Of a stretch of 64,000 nucleotides of DNA, positions 1 through 8,686 are shown in pieces. Each line of letters begins with the position of its first letter. The stretch's first letter is position 1. This DNA is from an uncultured Lachnospiraceae bacterium. GTDB taxonomy: Bacteria > Bacillota > Clostridia > Lachnospirales > Lachnospiraceae. A program made the translations under genes and the position numbers. The DNA lies in NCBI GenBank assembly GCA_902770965.1, contig CACXUY010000001.1:62001-126000 (forward strand), given 5' to 3'. The notes under the pieces were generated by a model, which was given only the letters and a program-made list of their open reading frames with translations, ran no database searches and was not told the DNA's origin.

Positions 1-3000
1 TCAGGATCTGCAGGGGTCGGCGGATCCGGCTCTGCGGGTGGCGGAGTTACTTCTATGGGAGTCATCTCCAGATTGGCAGAAGGAGTCGACCAATTCCCTC
101 TCGGTCTTCCATCATCGTCCGTGCCAATGTCCAGTGGGGCTTCATGGAAGCTCGTATTATCATAAGTATAAGGCTGTACATCCTCTTCTTCGGTATAATC
201 ATCCTTCACGGTGCGCCTGTAAGTAGACACATCGTATGTAGGTACATAGACGGTCTTCTCCCATGTCGTTTTTGTGCTGTCCGTCTCGGTTATCGCGCCG
301 GTTTCATATCCGGTGCTCCACTCATCATCTTCACTGTCAAACAAGGGTACGGTCTTCGTCCCTCCCCTCTCAGTGCTTCCGCTCATGGTGAAGGTAATGC
401 GGTACTTGCCATTATCAGGATCAGCAGGATCCGTGACCAGCTGCCTTTCGATTGCGTCCTTAAGCTTCTGCGCATCATCTGAGACCCAGTTCTTGGTTAT
501 ATCCATCTGGATCAGTTCATTTGGATTCCAATCGTTGGTTATGCCAAGCGTGAGCGCTCCGCGGATAGTGATATTGCTACGATTAAACTGCGGATCCTCC
601 AACGGTTTGGGATCAGAACCGGGACTGGAATATTCTTTTCTGGTAAGGGACTGGCTGGAATAACGTGTTGAATGGCGATGGTAGTCCTCCCGTCCTTGCC
701 TAAGTTCAAACTCCGCAGCATGGCCGCCGGGGTAATTCCTTCTATTATATACCATAGTATCCGAATAGGTCGGATTATATATCCAGATATTACTGGTTTC
801 CCCCTCGCTGCTGTACATCACCACCGATTTTGTTGCGTCCACATTTGATGTGGCGGTGATTTTCGTGATGGTAATGTCATCCAGACGGTAGAATGATTCT
901 TCCAGATTCAATTCACGTTTTACTTCTGTGGTAGGTGTCGCCCAATCAGACGGCAGGTATATATTCCTAAAGGTAAACCCATCATGCCTGGCCACACCTG
1001 CAATATCATGGTGGTCATGTTGATATACTTTTTTACCCTCATCATGAATCGGCGAGAATGCCAGCACATACTTCTTCCCACCCCTGGTAAACTCTATCTC
1101 CATCGTGCCTATATGTTCATAGAATGACTTCAGCTCATCATGCGTATTAATAATGTGATCACCTGTTCCTATAGTCCCAAAATTCTTTTGAAAATCAACA
1201 TTGGACATAGTAGCGGTATCCAAAAAATTAAATAAGGACGCATTCATATGGAACTGGTAGGCAGTCATGCCGACCCCATCAAGATTTCCATTTCCGTTGG
1301 TCACAGTCTGACTGGGTATGATAGTAGACCCGGTGCCGTTGTCATAGGCTACCAGGCTGAACGGTTCATGAATAGTCTCCAGACTGTTGTTTAAAAGACC
1401 AGGATTAACGTTATTAGAGTATGTTGGCGTGAACCAGCCATCAGGATAGGCCATCTCACCTTCGCGGATGACATAAGAATACATCTGGTTATAGGTTATC
1501 ACGCCATCAGCCGTACCATCCGCGGCATCGTACTGGGTTAGAGCCCCTGTGGGCATTAATGTTCCATCCGAGTAGTGATAGTTGTGATTTTCCAGTGCGC
1601 TCATTACGTCGTAGCTGAAGTATTTATACTCGATGCCCCCATCCACTTCCTTGTCCGGTACATAGACGGTCTGAGTCCATACCAAGCCATTGCCGGACTC
1701 AACACACTTCACCGAATTTGGATCCAGATATTTGACCTGGGCAGAACTCACATCCTTCTCAGTGTAGGCAGTCAGCGGACGTTCCTCATAAGGCATGCCC
1801 TGCGGCACGCCGTATATCGTAAAAGGTACAGGGTCATGCGGTCGGCTGTTATCCTGCCAGGTTTTCTGAACCGTGACAGGGATGAGCGTGGCGGGCACGA
1901 CGATCTGGTTCCACAAGACTATGCGGGCAGGATTCGGGGAAACCGCTTTGGCGATAGTCGTGTTCGGAGTCTGGCTTGCTCCGTCCTGCGGTCTCATGGT
2001 GATAATACCGTTTGGCGCCACATCGATAATCCAGTCCATATCAGGGGCAACCAGCTTTTCATCATGATTTGTGTCCGCATTGTAAGCAACAACACTGTCG
2101 CCAACCTCGTGCAGCAGGAAGCTCTCTCCCAGACCGAAGATCACCCTTCCGTTCGTATCCTTAAAAGGCACGGAAAAAGAACCGCCCGCATCTGTTGTAA
2201 AAATGCCGTCCGGAGCTGCCGTTGTCTTTATTGTGTCTGTTTCGCCCATGCGAGTCAGGGTAAATTGTATGCCTTCAGTCAGTTTTGTGGGAACACCTTC
2301 GGTGCTGGCAGTAACCTGGTTCTTCTTATCCAGACGTCCCAACAAGAATGCAACATCTCCGCCCTTGTGAAGCTTATCGGGCTGATTCTCGTCAGGCGTG
2401 ATGGTGTTTACATCATGGCCATCCTTGGTAACCGTGACACTGCCGTTAGTGGGCATTGCGCCGGAATAAATGGTATCATCATCCAGCCTGGCCGTGAAAA
2501 CCTCCGTGTGGTACTTACCGCTCTCCAACAGCGGATTCTGGTTGCCTATGTTCCACTCGACCTTACCGGGAGAAGAATTCACCGTGCCCGGATTGCTTGC
2601 GGCAGTGCCGCCGGCATCCGTCTGCGTGGCGACAGCGTCATGGATGGCATCGGGCATGGTATCGGTGACGGCGACAGGGTTCTTGATGTAGTAACCGATC
2701 GCATCCAGAACTATATCCCTGAATATCCCCATGAACAATGCAGGGTCATCTGCCTCATATGCCCCAGAATTGGTCCACCCTTTAGAGAACTCCGTGTGAC
2801 CATTGTTGAACACGACGAAAGAGTAGGTCTTGTAGGGCGCGTTTTTCAGACGGTTCCGCTGTGTGGCCGTGGAACCGGCATGGCTGACAAAGTCAGACAT
2901 ATAGATGACGATGGGAGTGCGGCCGTTTCTTATTGACAGTTCAGCGGCATCAGCCAAAGCATTGCAGGTCTTGCCGTGGTTGGTACCTTCGGCTGCGTGC

Positions 3001-5096
3001 GCATAGGTCGCAGGGCTGCGGAACCATGCGTCAATCTCTTCAGAGGTGGACAGGAAGTCAGCAGTGGTCACAGGCGTTATGTCTGAACTGCCCCAAGGAA
3101 CGAGAGCGACCTTATTGTCGTAACCTTGATCCGGACCCGTTCCGTTTTTGGACACGAGTTCATAGGCCGTGCGCTGCAGCATGGCCATCATCCAGATCAC
3201 GCGTGGAGCCCTGACGCCGTTTGCCGTGGCATCATGGGTACACATGGTACCTGACTGGTCGATACCGAAGATGAAGTCCAGCGGCTGCTGCTGTTTCATC
3301 GGGTGGAAATATTTGATTTCATAGGTGATGGAATTGGTCTCAGGGTTATAGACGGCCTTTTTCCACACGTATTGATCAGAAGAACCATTGGCCGAACCCG
3401 GCATGAAGCCATTTGCCAATAAGGACTCTTCCACAGCGGCGTCAACTCCGGCCACCATCTGCGGCATACCGATGACGGCGCCATCGGCCATCTTGTCAAG
3501 CATTTCATTTTCAAAGAATATATGCTTGTTCTGCAAAGTAGCCCTTGTGCCGAAATATGTAAGGTCATATACAGGATAAGTTATGCCCTCATATGTGATC
3601 TCTTTCGGAATCGTGGGAATGCCGGTGTAGCCCGAAGTGTAACCTGTTACCCTCAAAGCCTCAGTCATAACGCCGTTAATGCGCACGTTCTGGACTTGAT
3701 AAGTAAGACCTTGGTAGTTAAAGCTGACAGGGTCTGTCACGAGTATGTCAATGACAGCTCCTCCTTTGAGGCGAATGGTCAGCTTCTCTTCGGTCTTAAA
3801 GGACCGAAGGCTTGTCAAAGCCCAGTCCTCCGCCATATTATAGCTTTCCCAGGAAGCATCATGGTTCTCTTCTCCTGCCTCCAGCTCTCCGGATTCCACC
3901 TCTCTTTCAATGGCGAGCCGATCCTCCTCCATACGAGCTTTCAGTATATCTCTGGCCGTCTCCGTATCGATTTTTTTGATGTCCATCAATGTGTGGTTTG
4001 AGAACTCAACCATGTCTATAGCCGCCGGATCATCAAGGATTCCTTCAAGCCTTAAAATATCGTCCTCGCTCAGACCATGGCTCACCCCATAAGCTGAATT
4101 ATCGATGACAGCGCTCAGCATCTCTGAAAGCAGGATCGTACTGTCACCTTCCATAGTGTAGGTGTATTCCCCCCAGTGGAAATCAACAGTATATCCCAGA
4201 ACTACAAATACAGAAAATCCGTCCGTGGTGAAGGCGGCCGTATTGTTGACCAGGTCGACATCCATGAGCTTTGGAATGCTGTCAAGGGCCGATATCACGG
4301 CATCGTCAACCCCCCGCTCCTGCCCGTCATGGGCATCGTCCTTTTTATTCTCCGTAAGATCTTCCTTCGTCGTCCCGACCTGCTTCTCGGCAAAGTGAAC
4401 GACATCGACCTGCATGTCATCGGATACATAATAAGAAGGAATACTGATCTCAACCTTCATATCGCTTGACGGCTGATATTCTTCCCCTGTCTCATCGCTG
4501 CGCAAAGAGATGTCAAAGGCCTTGGCAATACCGACACTCCCGATCTCAACACCTGCCGTACCCGCACCTACCGAGATATAATCCGCATAATTCGGGTTGT
4601 TTTTCTCGGTAATCTCGCGGACGACAAGCCGGGCATCACCCGGGATGCCCGACTCTATTCCATATCTTACCTTGACATGGTAGATGTCCCATTCAGCTGT
4701 CAGGACATTCTCCGAGAGCACTGTCTCGTTGTCCATGCCTGCGGTTTCGACGTTAACTACGGCAGATTCCATATCATCCGCTAATACAGATTCAGCCGCA
4801 CTATTGACTGCCGCAGCGGTGCTGTCCACCATCTCCGTGGCTCTATTGACTGCCGCAGCGGTGCTGTCCACCATCTCCGCAGCTCTGGTGACTGCCGCCA
4901 CCGCACCGTGAATCATGCCAGCCACATTATTGACAGCTTCATTATTAACCGAGGGTCTGGTGCTGTCCACGGCGTATAAAGCCGGAATATCACGTAATAC
5001 ATCTGCAAGCGCCACAAGGCTAAGCCGCCCTTCCCCGGATATAATGATGCAGAACACGCACAAAAAAGCTATTATTTTCCTAATTTTCCTTTTCAT
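1..5096 (-). CDS. Giant VWA/Cna_B surface protein 1 (C-terminus beyond the left edge)
   Basis: At least 1,698 codons are open from ATG 5096 to the left edge with no stop. The start follows an AGAAGGGG ribosome site. Residues 1-30 are a signal peptide (basic start, then IIAFLCVFCIIISG). About 110-240 is an N-terminal domain (EWDIYHVKV, then SIPSYYV and VVHFAEK) also present in giants 2 and 3. A von Willebrand A domain lies near 605-800 with MIDAS-like DQSGT. Cna_B-type strands occur near 1075 (VTVQKTW) and 1530 (MDITKNW), and the visible part ends in a proline-rich stretch. VWA/Cna_B proteins are usually exported adhesins or pilus-like subunits; adhesion is an inference here. The sorting signal, if any, is off the window. 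It is the paralogue of the 8.7-21.2 kb gene. Confidence 0.9.
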   Translation of the reverse strand, partial: MKRKIRKIIAFLCVFCIIISGEGRLSLVALADVLRDIPALYAVDSTRPSVNNEAVNNVAGMIHGAVAAVTRAAEMVDSTAAAVNRATEMVDSTAAAVNSAAESVLADDMESAVVNVETAGMDNETVLSENVLTAEWDIYHVKVRYGIESGIPGDARLVVREITEKNNPNYADYISVGAGTAGVEIGSVGIAKAFDISLRSDETGEEYQPSSDMKVEISIPSYYVSDDMQVDVVHFAEKQVGTTKEDLTENKKDDAHDGQERGVDDAVISALDSIPKLMDVDLVNNTAAFTTDGFSVFVVLGYTVDFHWGEYTYTMEGDSTILLSEMLSAVIDNSAYGVSHGLSEDDILRLEGILDDPAAIDMVEFSNHTLMDIKKIDTETARDILKARMEEDRLAIEREVESGELEAGEENHDASWESYNMAEDWALTSLRSFKTEEKLTIRLKGGAVIDILVTDPVSFNYQGLTYQVQNVRINGVMTEALRVTGYTSGYTGIPTIPKEITYEGITYPVYDLTYFGTRATLQNKHIFFENEMLDKMADGAVIGMPQMVAGVDAAVEESLLANGFMPGSANGSSDQYVWKKAVYNPETNSITYEIKYFHPMKQQQPLDFIFGIDQSGTMCTHDATANGVRAPRVIWMMAMLQRTAYELVSKNGTGPDQGYDNKVALVPWGSSDITPVTTADFLSTSEEIDAWFRSPATYAHAAEGTNHGKTCNALADAAELSIRNGRTPIVIYMSDFVSHAGSTATQRNRLKNAPYKTYSFVVFNNGHTEFSKGWTNSGAYEADDPALFMGIFRDIVLDAIGYYIKNPVAVTDTMPDAIHDAVATQTDAGGTAASNPGTVNSSPGKVEWNIGNQNPLLESGKYHTEVFTARLDDDTIYSGAMPTNGSVTVTKDGHDVNTITPDENQPDKLHKGGDVAFLLGRLDKKNQVTASTEGVPTKLTEGIQFTLTRMGETDTIKTTAAPDGIFTTDAGGSFSVPFKDTNGRVIFGLGESFLLHEVGDSVVAYNADTNHDEKLVAPDMDWIIDVAPNGIITMRPQDGASQTPNTTIAKAVSPNPARIVLWNQIVVPATLIPVTVQKTWQDNSRPHDPVPFTIYGVPQGMPYEERPLTAYTEKDVSSAQVKYLDPNSVKCVESGNGLVWTQTVYVPDKEVDGGIEYKYFSYDVMSALENHNYHYSDGTLMPTGALTQYDAADGTADGVITYNQMYSYVIREGEMAYPDGWFTPTYSNNVNPGLLNNSLETIHEPFSLVAYDNGTGSTIIPSQTVTNGNGNLDGVGMTAYQFHMNASLFNFLDTATMSNVDFQKNFGTIGTGDHIINTHDELKSFYEHIGTMEIEFTRGGKKYVLAFSPIHDEGKKVYQHDHHDIAGVARHDGFTFRNIYLPSDWATPTTEVKRELNLEESFYRLDDITITKITATSNVDATKSVVMYSSEGETSNIWIYNPTYSDTMVYNRRNYPGGHAAEFELRQGREDYHRHSTRYSSQSLTRKEYSSPGSDPKPLEDPQFNRSNITIRGALTLGITNDWNPNELIQMDITKNWVSDDAQKLKDAIERQLVTDPADPDNGKYRITFTMSGSTERGGTKTVPLFDSEDDEWSTGYETGAITETDSTKTTWEKTVYVPTYDVSTYRRTVKDDYTEEEDVQPYTYDNTSFHEAPLDIGTDDDGRPRGNWSTPSANLEMTPIEVTPPPAEPDPPTPADP
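4801..4905 (-). repeat. 42-bp in-frame tandem repeat in giant 1
   Basis: Two near-identical 42-bp units (4801-4842, 4843-4884) and a partial third encode a 14-residue unit of the type RAAEMVDSTAAAVN. They lie just after the signal peptide, in a low-complexity linker. The unit keeps the reading frame, so copy-number change would only lengthen the linker. Confidence 0.85.
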
Positions 5097-5421
5097 AAGC
5101 CCCTTCTTTTCTGACATGATATAACTAAAAGCAACAAAGCGGATCGGTGACGTCTTCTGCCCGCGCGTTTTCCATGCGGCATCCGGCGGTCACGATATCC
5201 GACATAAATTTTGGTTGAACCTAAAGCATTTTGGTTGAGCCTAAAACCGGGTATCATATATTCTGATAATTGATGATATTGCATTTACTTCTCTCGTTTA
5301 ATCAGCCTAATTTCGATATCCGTAGGTTTAAATTATAATGGTTAAGTCACCATGCACTGACAGTTGTAATGTTCAAATATTGAATGGTTTTCAGCTATAT
5401 TCCGCCACTATTCTTTTTCAT
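5097..5421 (-). promoter_or_regulatory. Long 5' leader of giant 1 with possible leader ORF
   Basis: About 325 nt separate the predicted transcription start from ATG 5096. The leader holds a 63-codon ORF (ATG 5284, stop 5093) whose TGA overlaps the giant-1 ATG as ATGA, which would permit translational coupling. It also has two 19-bp direct repeats of the type TTTAGGTTCAACCAAAAT (5212-5248) and two copies of CGATATCC. The small ORF resembles no family I know and could be chance. A regulatory leader is inferred from its length and from the similar leaders of giants 2 and 3. Confidence 0.45.
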
Positions 5422-5428
5422 CACTGAA

Positions 5429-5508
5429 AGTATAATCGTGGAGCGAACTCAAGTCAAATTCCCACATTAATAATATAGGCTGTTTTTGTATCAACTTTAT
5501 AACTATAA
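5429..5508 (-). promoter_or_regulatory. SigA-type promoter of giant 1 plus shared upstream element
   Basis: On the minus strand the -35 is TTGACT (5457-5452) and the -10 is TATACT (5434-5429), with exactly 17 bp between. An element reading TATCAACTTTATAACTATAA on the plus strand (5489-5508) starts 32 bp beyond the -35. The promoters of giants 2 and 3 carry the same TATCRAC...AACTATRA element at the same offset. The hexamers are directly visible; an activator site is inferred. Confidence 0.75.
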
Positions 5509-5527
5509 CACTAATTTTCCACACTAA

Positions 5528-5563
5528 TAAAAAGAAAACCGGCATTCACGGATGAATGCCGGT
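5528..5563 (-). terminator. Intrinsic terminator of the restriction operon
   Basis: A perfect 11-bp stem (5538-5548 with 5553-5563) closes a CGGA loop and is followed on the minus strand by TTTTCTTTTT. It lies 35 bp past the stop of the restriction enzyme gene. The core GGCATTCACGGATGAATGCC recurs almost unchanged at 8601-8620, downstream of giant 2. Confidence 0.85.
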
Positions 5564-5598
5564 AGAGTGCTCTGTATCTGCGCCATTTTATTTTTCAT

Positions 5599-6627
5599 TT
5601 AATATCCTTTTGCATAAGACGCCAGACGCTTAACTCCCTCATTATCTGCCCAAGGTTCCGTCTGCGTATAGACAGACGAAGGAAATGAAACGAGCTGAAC
5701 ATCAAACTTCAATGACGGCTCAACCCTTGAACTTGCGTTATGAATCCGCATTGAAATCTGCCATCCTTCATCGCAGACGACCTCGATCGTGTTGTTTGAG
5801 CCATTCTTAAAGTCGATATGATAGAAAGTCGAAGGCATTTTCAAAAGCGGGACCTTTGCGATACTCTTGCTATATCCAGATTGAGCATTTAATGTCCCGC
5901 CAATGTTAATTGCCTCAACTCTTGTCGTTCTGTTCTTGTCATCAGTAATGACCTTATAAAAATCATAGCGGCCTAACAGATACCGGATTAATGCTTCCGG
6001 AATATTTTTGCCACCCTCTGCAGCAATTCGCTTTAACTCCTCAACGAATGCCTTCAGAATTGGGATATAGTACCTTTCAGCCTTATCGTCCAGCTCTTCC
6101 CATAGCATAGGCTTCCCTGCCACCTTGCTGTTGTCCCGATATTCTTTTAGTTCGTTAAATAGCGGAACGACCTTTCCAAAATAAACATCGGAACACGGCT
6201 CATCTAACCACTCTTTTCCAAAGTCTATCGTTGCAGACAATCTGCTGTGCTTAACCGCATGATGGTTATGTTTGCAGGAAAGGCCTATTTCCCATCCGTT
6301 CTGTTTTCTGATACAAAGGACATCCCTGACGTCTCCTCTTATGCCAGCCGCATCTGGTTGTATAGATAGATTCAACGGTTCATTTCCATTTGGCTCCCAT
6401 AATTGAGGTTCAAGTCTGCGGATCACCCTGACGGCAGCATCGGCAGCTTTGACAAGTGCGTTCTTCATCTCGTCATCAACAGATTGAAAATCACTTCTTG
6501 CCGAGCTTAACTGAGGCGACTCCTCAATCGTCACCTCCTGGTGTCCCTTCAATCCCTCACATAAACTAATTACGCAAGCATACTCAAATGCTTTTCCGTA
6601 TTTTGTCTGTATTCCTGCTGTTGTCAT
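5599..6627 (-). CDS. HaeIII-family type II restriction endonuclease
   Basis: 342 aa. The N-terminus (KYGKAFEYACVISL) and the block GLSCKHNHHAVKHSRLS match the HaeIII restriction endonuclease family (RE_HaeIII) as I remember it. The enzyme would cut DNA at the site protected by the adjacent methylase, predicted to be GGCC by homology. The ATG overlaps the methylase stop as ATGA, so the pair is translationally coupled and the methylase is made first. The length is normal and I see no disruption. The family call is from recognisable motifs; the specificity is inferred. Confidence 0.85.
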   Translation of the reverse strand: MTTAGIQTKYGKAFEYACVISLCEGLKGHQEVTIEESPQLSSARSDFQSVDDEMKNALVKAADAAVRVIRRLEPQLWEPNGNEPLNLSIQPDAAGIRGDVRDVLCIRKQNGWEIGLSCKHNHHAVKHSRLSATIDFGKEWLDEPCSDVYFGKVVPLFNELKEYRDNSKVAGKPMLWEELDDKAERYYIPILKAFVEELKRIAAEGGKNIPEALIRYLLGRYDFYKVITDDKNRTTRVEAINIGGTLNAQSGYSKSIAKVPLLKMPSTFYHIDFKNGSNNTIEVVCDEGWQISMRIHNASSRVEPSLKFDVQLVSFPSSVYTQTEPWADNEGVKRLASYAKGY

Positions 6628-7568
6628 TTTTCACTCTCTTTGGTTGTTAATATTTCGTACAAAAATGTGGCCACATGCTCTGCCAATTTCACCGGTACCG
6701 CATTTCCTACTTGCTTATATTTGCTGACCAGGTCACCCTCAAATTTTAGCCCTCTGGGAAATGTTTGGATGGCGGCGGCTTCCTGCCAGCTAAACCGTCT
6801 GGTAATTCCATTATCCCCGAATTTCCATAAATCTTTTCCAAGCTTTTCCATGTCCGGCGAGCTTGGATGCAGCGTAACTTGTTTTGCCATAGCTGGGATT
6901 GTATAAGAAACATCATCCCAACCTCTTTTTCTATTACGGGACATATATCTCGAAGAATAAGGCGCATTACAAATATCATCAGGGCTGGGCTCAGGCATAC
7001 CGGCCAAGGCTTCTCTCATTGTCATTCTCTTATTCTTTGGTACAGGAATGGGAAAATCGTTAATATCAAAATCTTTTCTGATACCAACGATTATCACACG
7101 CTCCCTGTCTTGTGGAACTCCAAAATCACGGGCATTAACAAGCTGTGAAAATACGTTGTAACCGCACTGTGAAAACTCATCCTTTATGGCCTCAAAAATA
7201 TTGCCGTTAGCCATAGTCAAAAGGCCTTTCACATTTTCTCCAACAAAAATCTTTGGTTGTTTTGCCTTAACGATTCTCACATAATGCTTGTATAAAACAT
7301 TGCGTGAATCATCAATTTTTCTTGGGCCGCTTAGTGAAAATCCTTGGCAAGGAAATCCCCCGAGAATAATATCAGAATCTGGTATTTCGGTCACATCAAC
7401 CTTGGCTATGTCACCACATACAACCTTTGCACTGCTCCAGTTCTGATGAGTTTCACAAGCGTCTTTGTCGAAATCATTAGCCCAAATTGTTTTGAAGCCA
7501 GCTTGTTCGAAACCAATGTCCAAGCCGCCCGCGCCACAAAATAGGCTTACGGCCGTAAATTCTCTCAT
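6624..7568 (-). CDS. C5-cytosine DNA methyltransferase, M.HaeIII-like
   Basis: 314 aa with the canonical order: SAM motif LFCGAGGLDIGFEQAG (residues 9-24), catalytic GGFPCQGFS with Cys74, ENVKG (111-115), QDRERV, and the late motif GNAVPV. The target-recognition region YMSRNRKRGW...LHPSSPDM resembles M.HaeIII, supporting GGCC methylation (inference). It would protect host DNA from the downstream nuclease. An AAGGAG site lies 8 nt before the ATG. The R-M pair interrupts an array of giant surface genes and is bracketed by repeated hairpins, which suggests acquisition. Confidence 0.93.
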   Translation of the reverse strand: MREFTAVSLFCGAGGLDIGFEQAGFKTIWANDFDKDACETHQNWSSAKVVCGDIAKVDVTEIPDSDIILGGFPCQGFSLSGPRKIDDSRNVLYKHYVRIVKAKQPKIFVGENVKGLLTMANGNIFEAIKDEFSQCGYNVFSQLVNARDFGVPQDRERVIIVGIRKDFDINDFPIPVPKNKRMTMREALAGMPEPSPDDICNAPYSSRYMSRNRKRGWDDVSYTIPAMAKQVTLHPSSPDMEKLGKDLWKFGDNGITRRFSWQEAAAIQTFPRGLKFEGDLVSKYKQVGNAVPVKLAEHVATFLYEILTTKESEK

Positions 7569-7654
7569 CTACATACTCCTTGTTTTATAATGTGTTGTTT
7601 CACCCATAATCGGTCGTACAACAAATCTTAATTACAACAAGTAACCCTGCTGTT

Positions 7655-8355
7655 TTAAAGATTCAGTTCACGGTTTGAAAGCTTCTTCACCAGTGCGCTC
7701 TTCTGGAAGAAGGATATACCATAGCATTCGACCTGCCTGTAGCCTTTCAACCCCTCGGCGTATTTCTTCTCTGCAATCTGATCCAGCGCGTCATCGCAGT
7801 CCTTATCCATCTGCTCCTCGCTATAAGACTTCTTTGCCTCGATCACAAGCGCACGGCGGTTTCTCTTGTCCGTGAGCGTAATGTCCGTCCTGCCCAGTCC
7901 CTGCTCATGGTTCGATTTCACGCCGTAGCCAAGCCCTACGAAGATGCCCGTGATAAAGGCGTGATAATAATCCTCATGGTAATCATGGAAGCTGATGGTG
8001 TCAAACAGAAAATCGGACATCAGCTCTGTAGCCGTATCGGTGTCCCCCCTCCAGAACGCATCCATGAGTTCCCTCTGCCTGCTCCTGTCAAGCCGCTCCT
8101 GAAACAGCCTCACCACCGCGGTCTCGAAAATATCGGTGATCTCCGCGTTGGGAATCCGAAGCGATACCGTCCATCATACGCAGGGTAAGCGTTTTACCGA
8201 AACGGCGTGGACGGGTAAAGAGGGTAACAATGTTTTTTGAATCCTGCCTTAGTTCATAGAGCAGCCCTGTTTTATCCACATAATAGCATCCGCTGTTACG
8301 AAGTTCATCAAAGTTCATCGAAGTTCTCACCGCCAACGAAAATACTTATTGCCAT
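7655..8355 (-). pseudogene. AAA-ATPase-like/PDDEXK_9 protein, frameshifted and internally deleted
   Basis: The start region (GAGGGAGG, then ATG 8355) encodes MAISIFVGGENFDEL and stops. A small GATGAACTT duplication shifts frame, and the next frame continues as FDELRNSGCYYVDKTGLL...RPRRFGKT, the N-terminus of AAA-ATPase-like (DUF1703-type) proteins. After about 65 codons the frame is lost and another frame carries the C-terminal PDDEXK_9 nuclease-like part (FVGLGYGVKSNHEQGLGRTD...ALVIEAKKS). Intact members are roughly 500-550 aa; the middle few hundred residues are missing. This is a broken gene. Confidence 0.85.
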
Positions 8356-8361
8356 AACCAT

Positions 8362-8589
8362 GCCTCCCTCTCGAGAGTATCCCTATTGAGAACACTTTCC
8401 TGCTACCCGTATTATACTGTCTGTCAGGCGTAGAAGCAATCAAAAAGCCACAGCGACTCCTGGCCTTTCTTCTTATGTATTTCTTGCGTAAGCTCCATGC
8501 CTGTTTGACAAATCAACTATGGGACGCGCCCGAGCAACGAGCAGCCACGTAAGTTCCGCGCCGGCCTGACAGATCAGGCGGAAATTGTG
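8362..8589. other. Intergenic region with weak promoter and imperfect direct repeat
   Basis: There is no gene here. A TATAAT-like -10 (8416-8411, minus) could serve the broken ATPase gene, but I see no convincing -35. Two imperfect copies of a segment starting CGTAAG(C/T)TCC and ending TGACA(A/G)ATCA lie near 8489-8517 and 8550-8578. Confidence 0.4.
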
Positions 8590-8626
8590 AAAAGAAGCCC
8601 GGCATTCACGGATGAATACCGGGCTT
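8590..8626 (-). terminator. Intrinsic terminator of giant 2
   Basis: A 15-bp stem (8594-8608 with 8612-8626, one G-T wobble) around a CGG(A) loop is followed on the minus strand by TTTTC, 61 bp past the giant-2 stop. Its core is almost identical to the hairpin at 5538-5563 and lies in the same orientation. Confidence 0.85.
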
Positions 8627-8686
8627 CCAGACGTTCATTTTATATGGCGAAGGGGGCTTGCTCTGTGTTATGTGGCTGCTCCCGAA

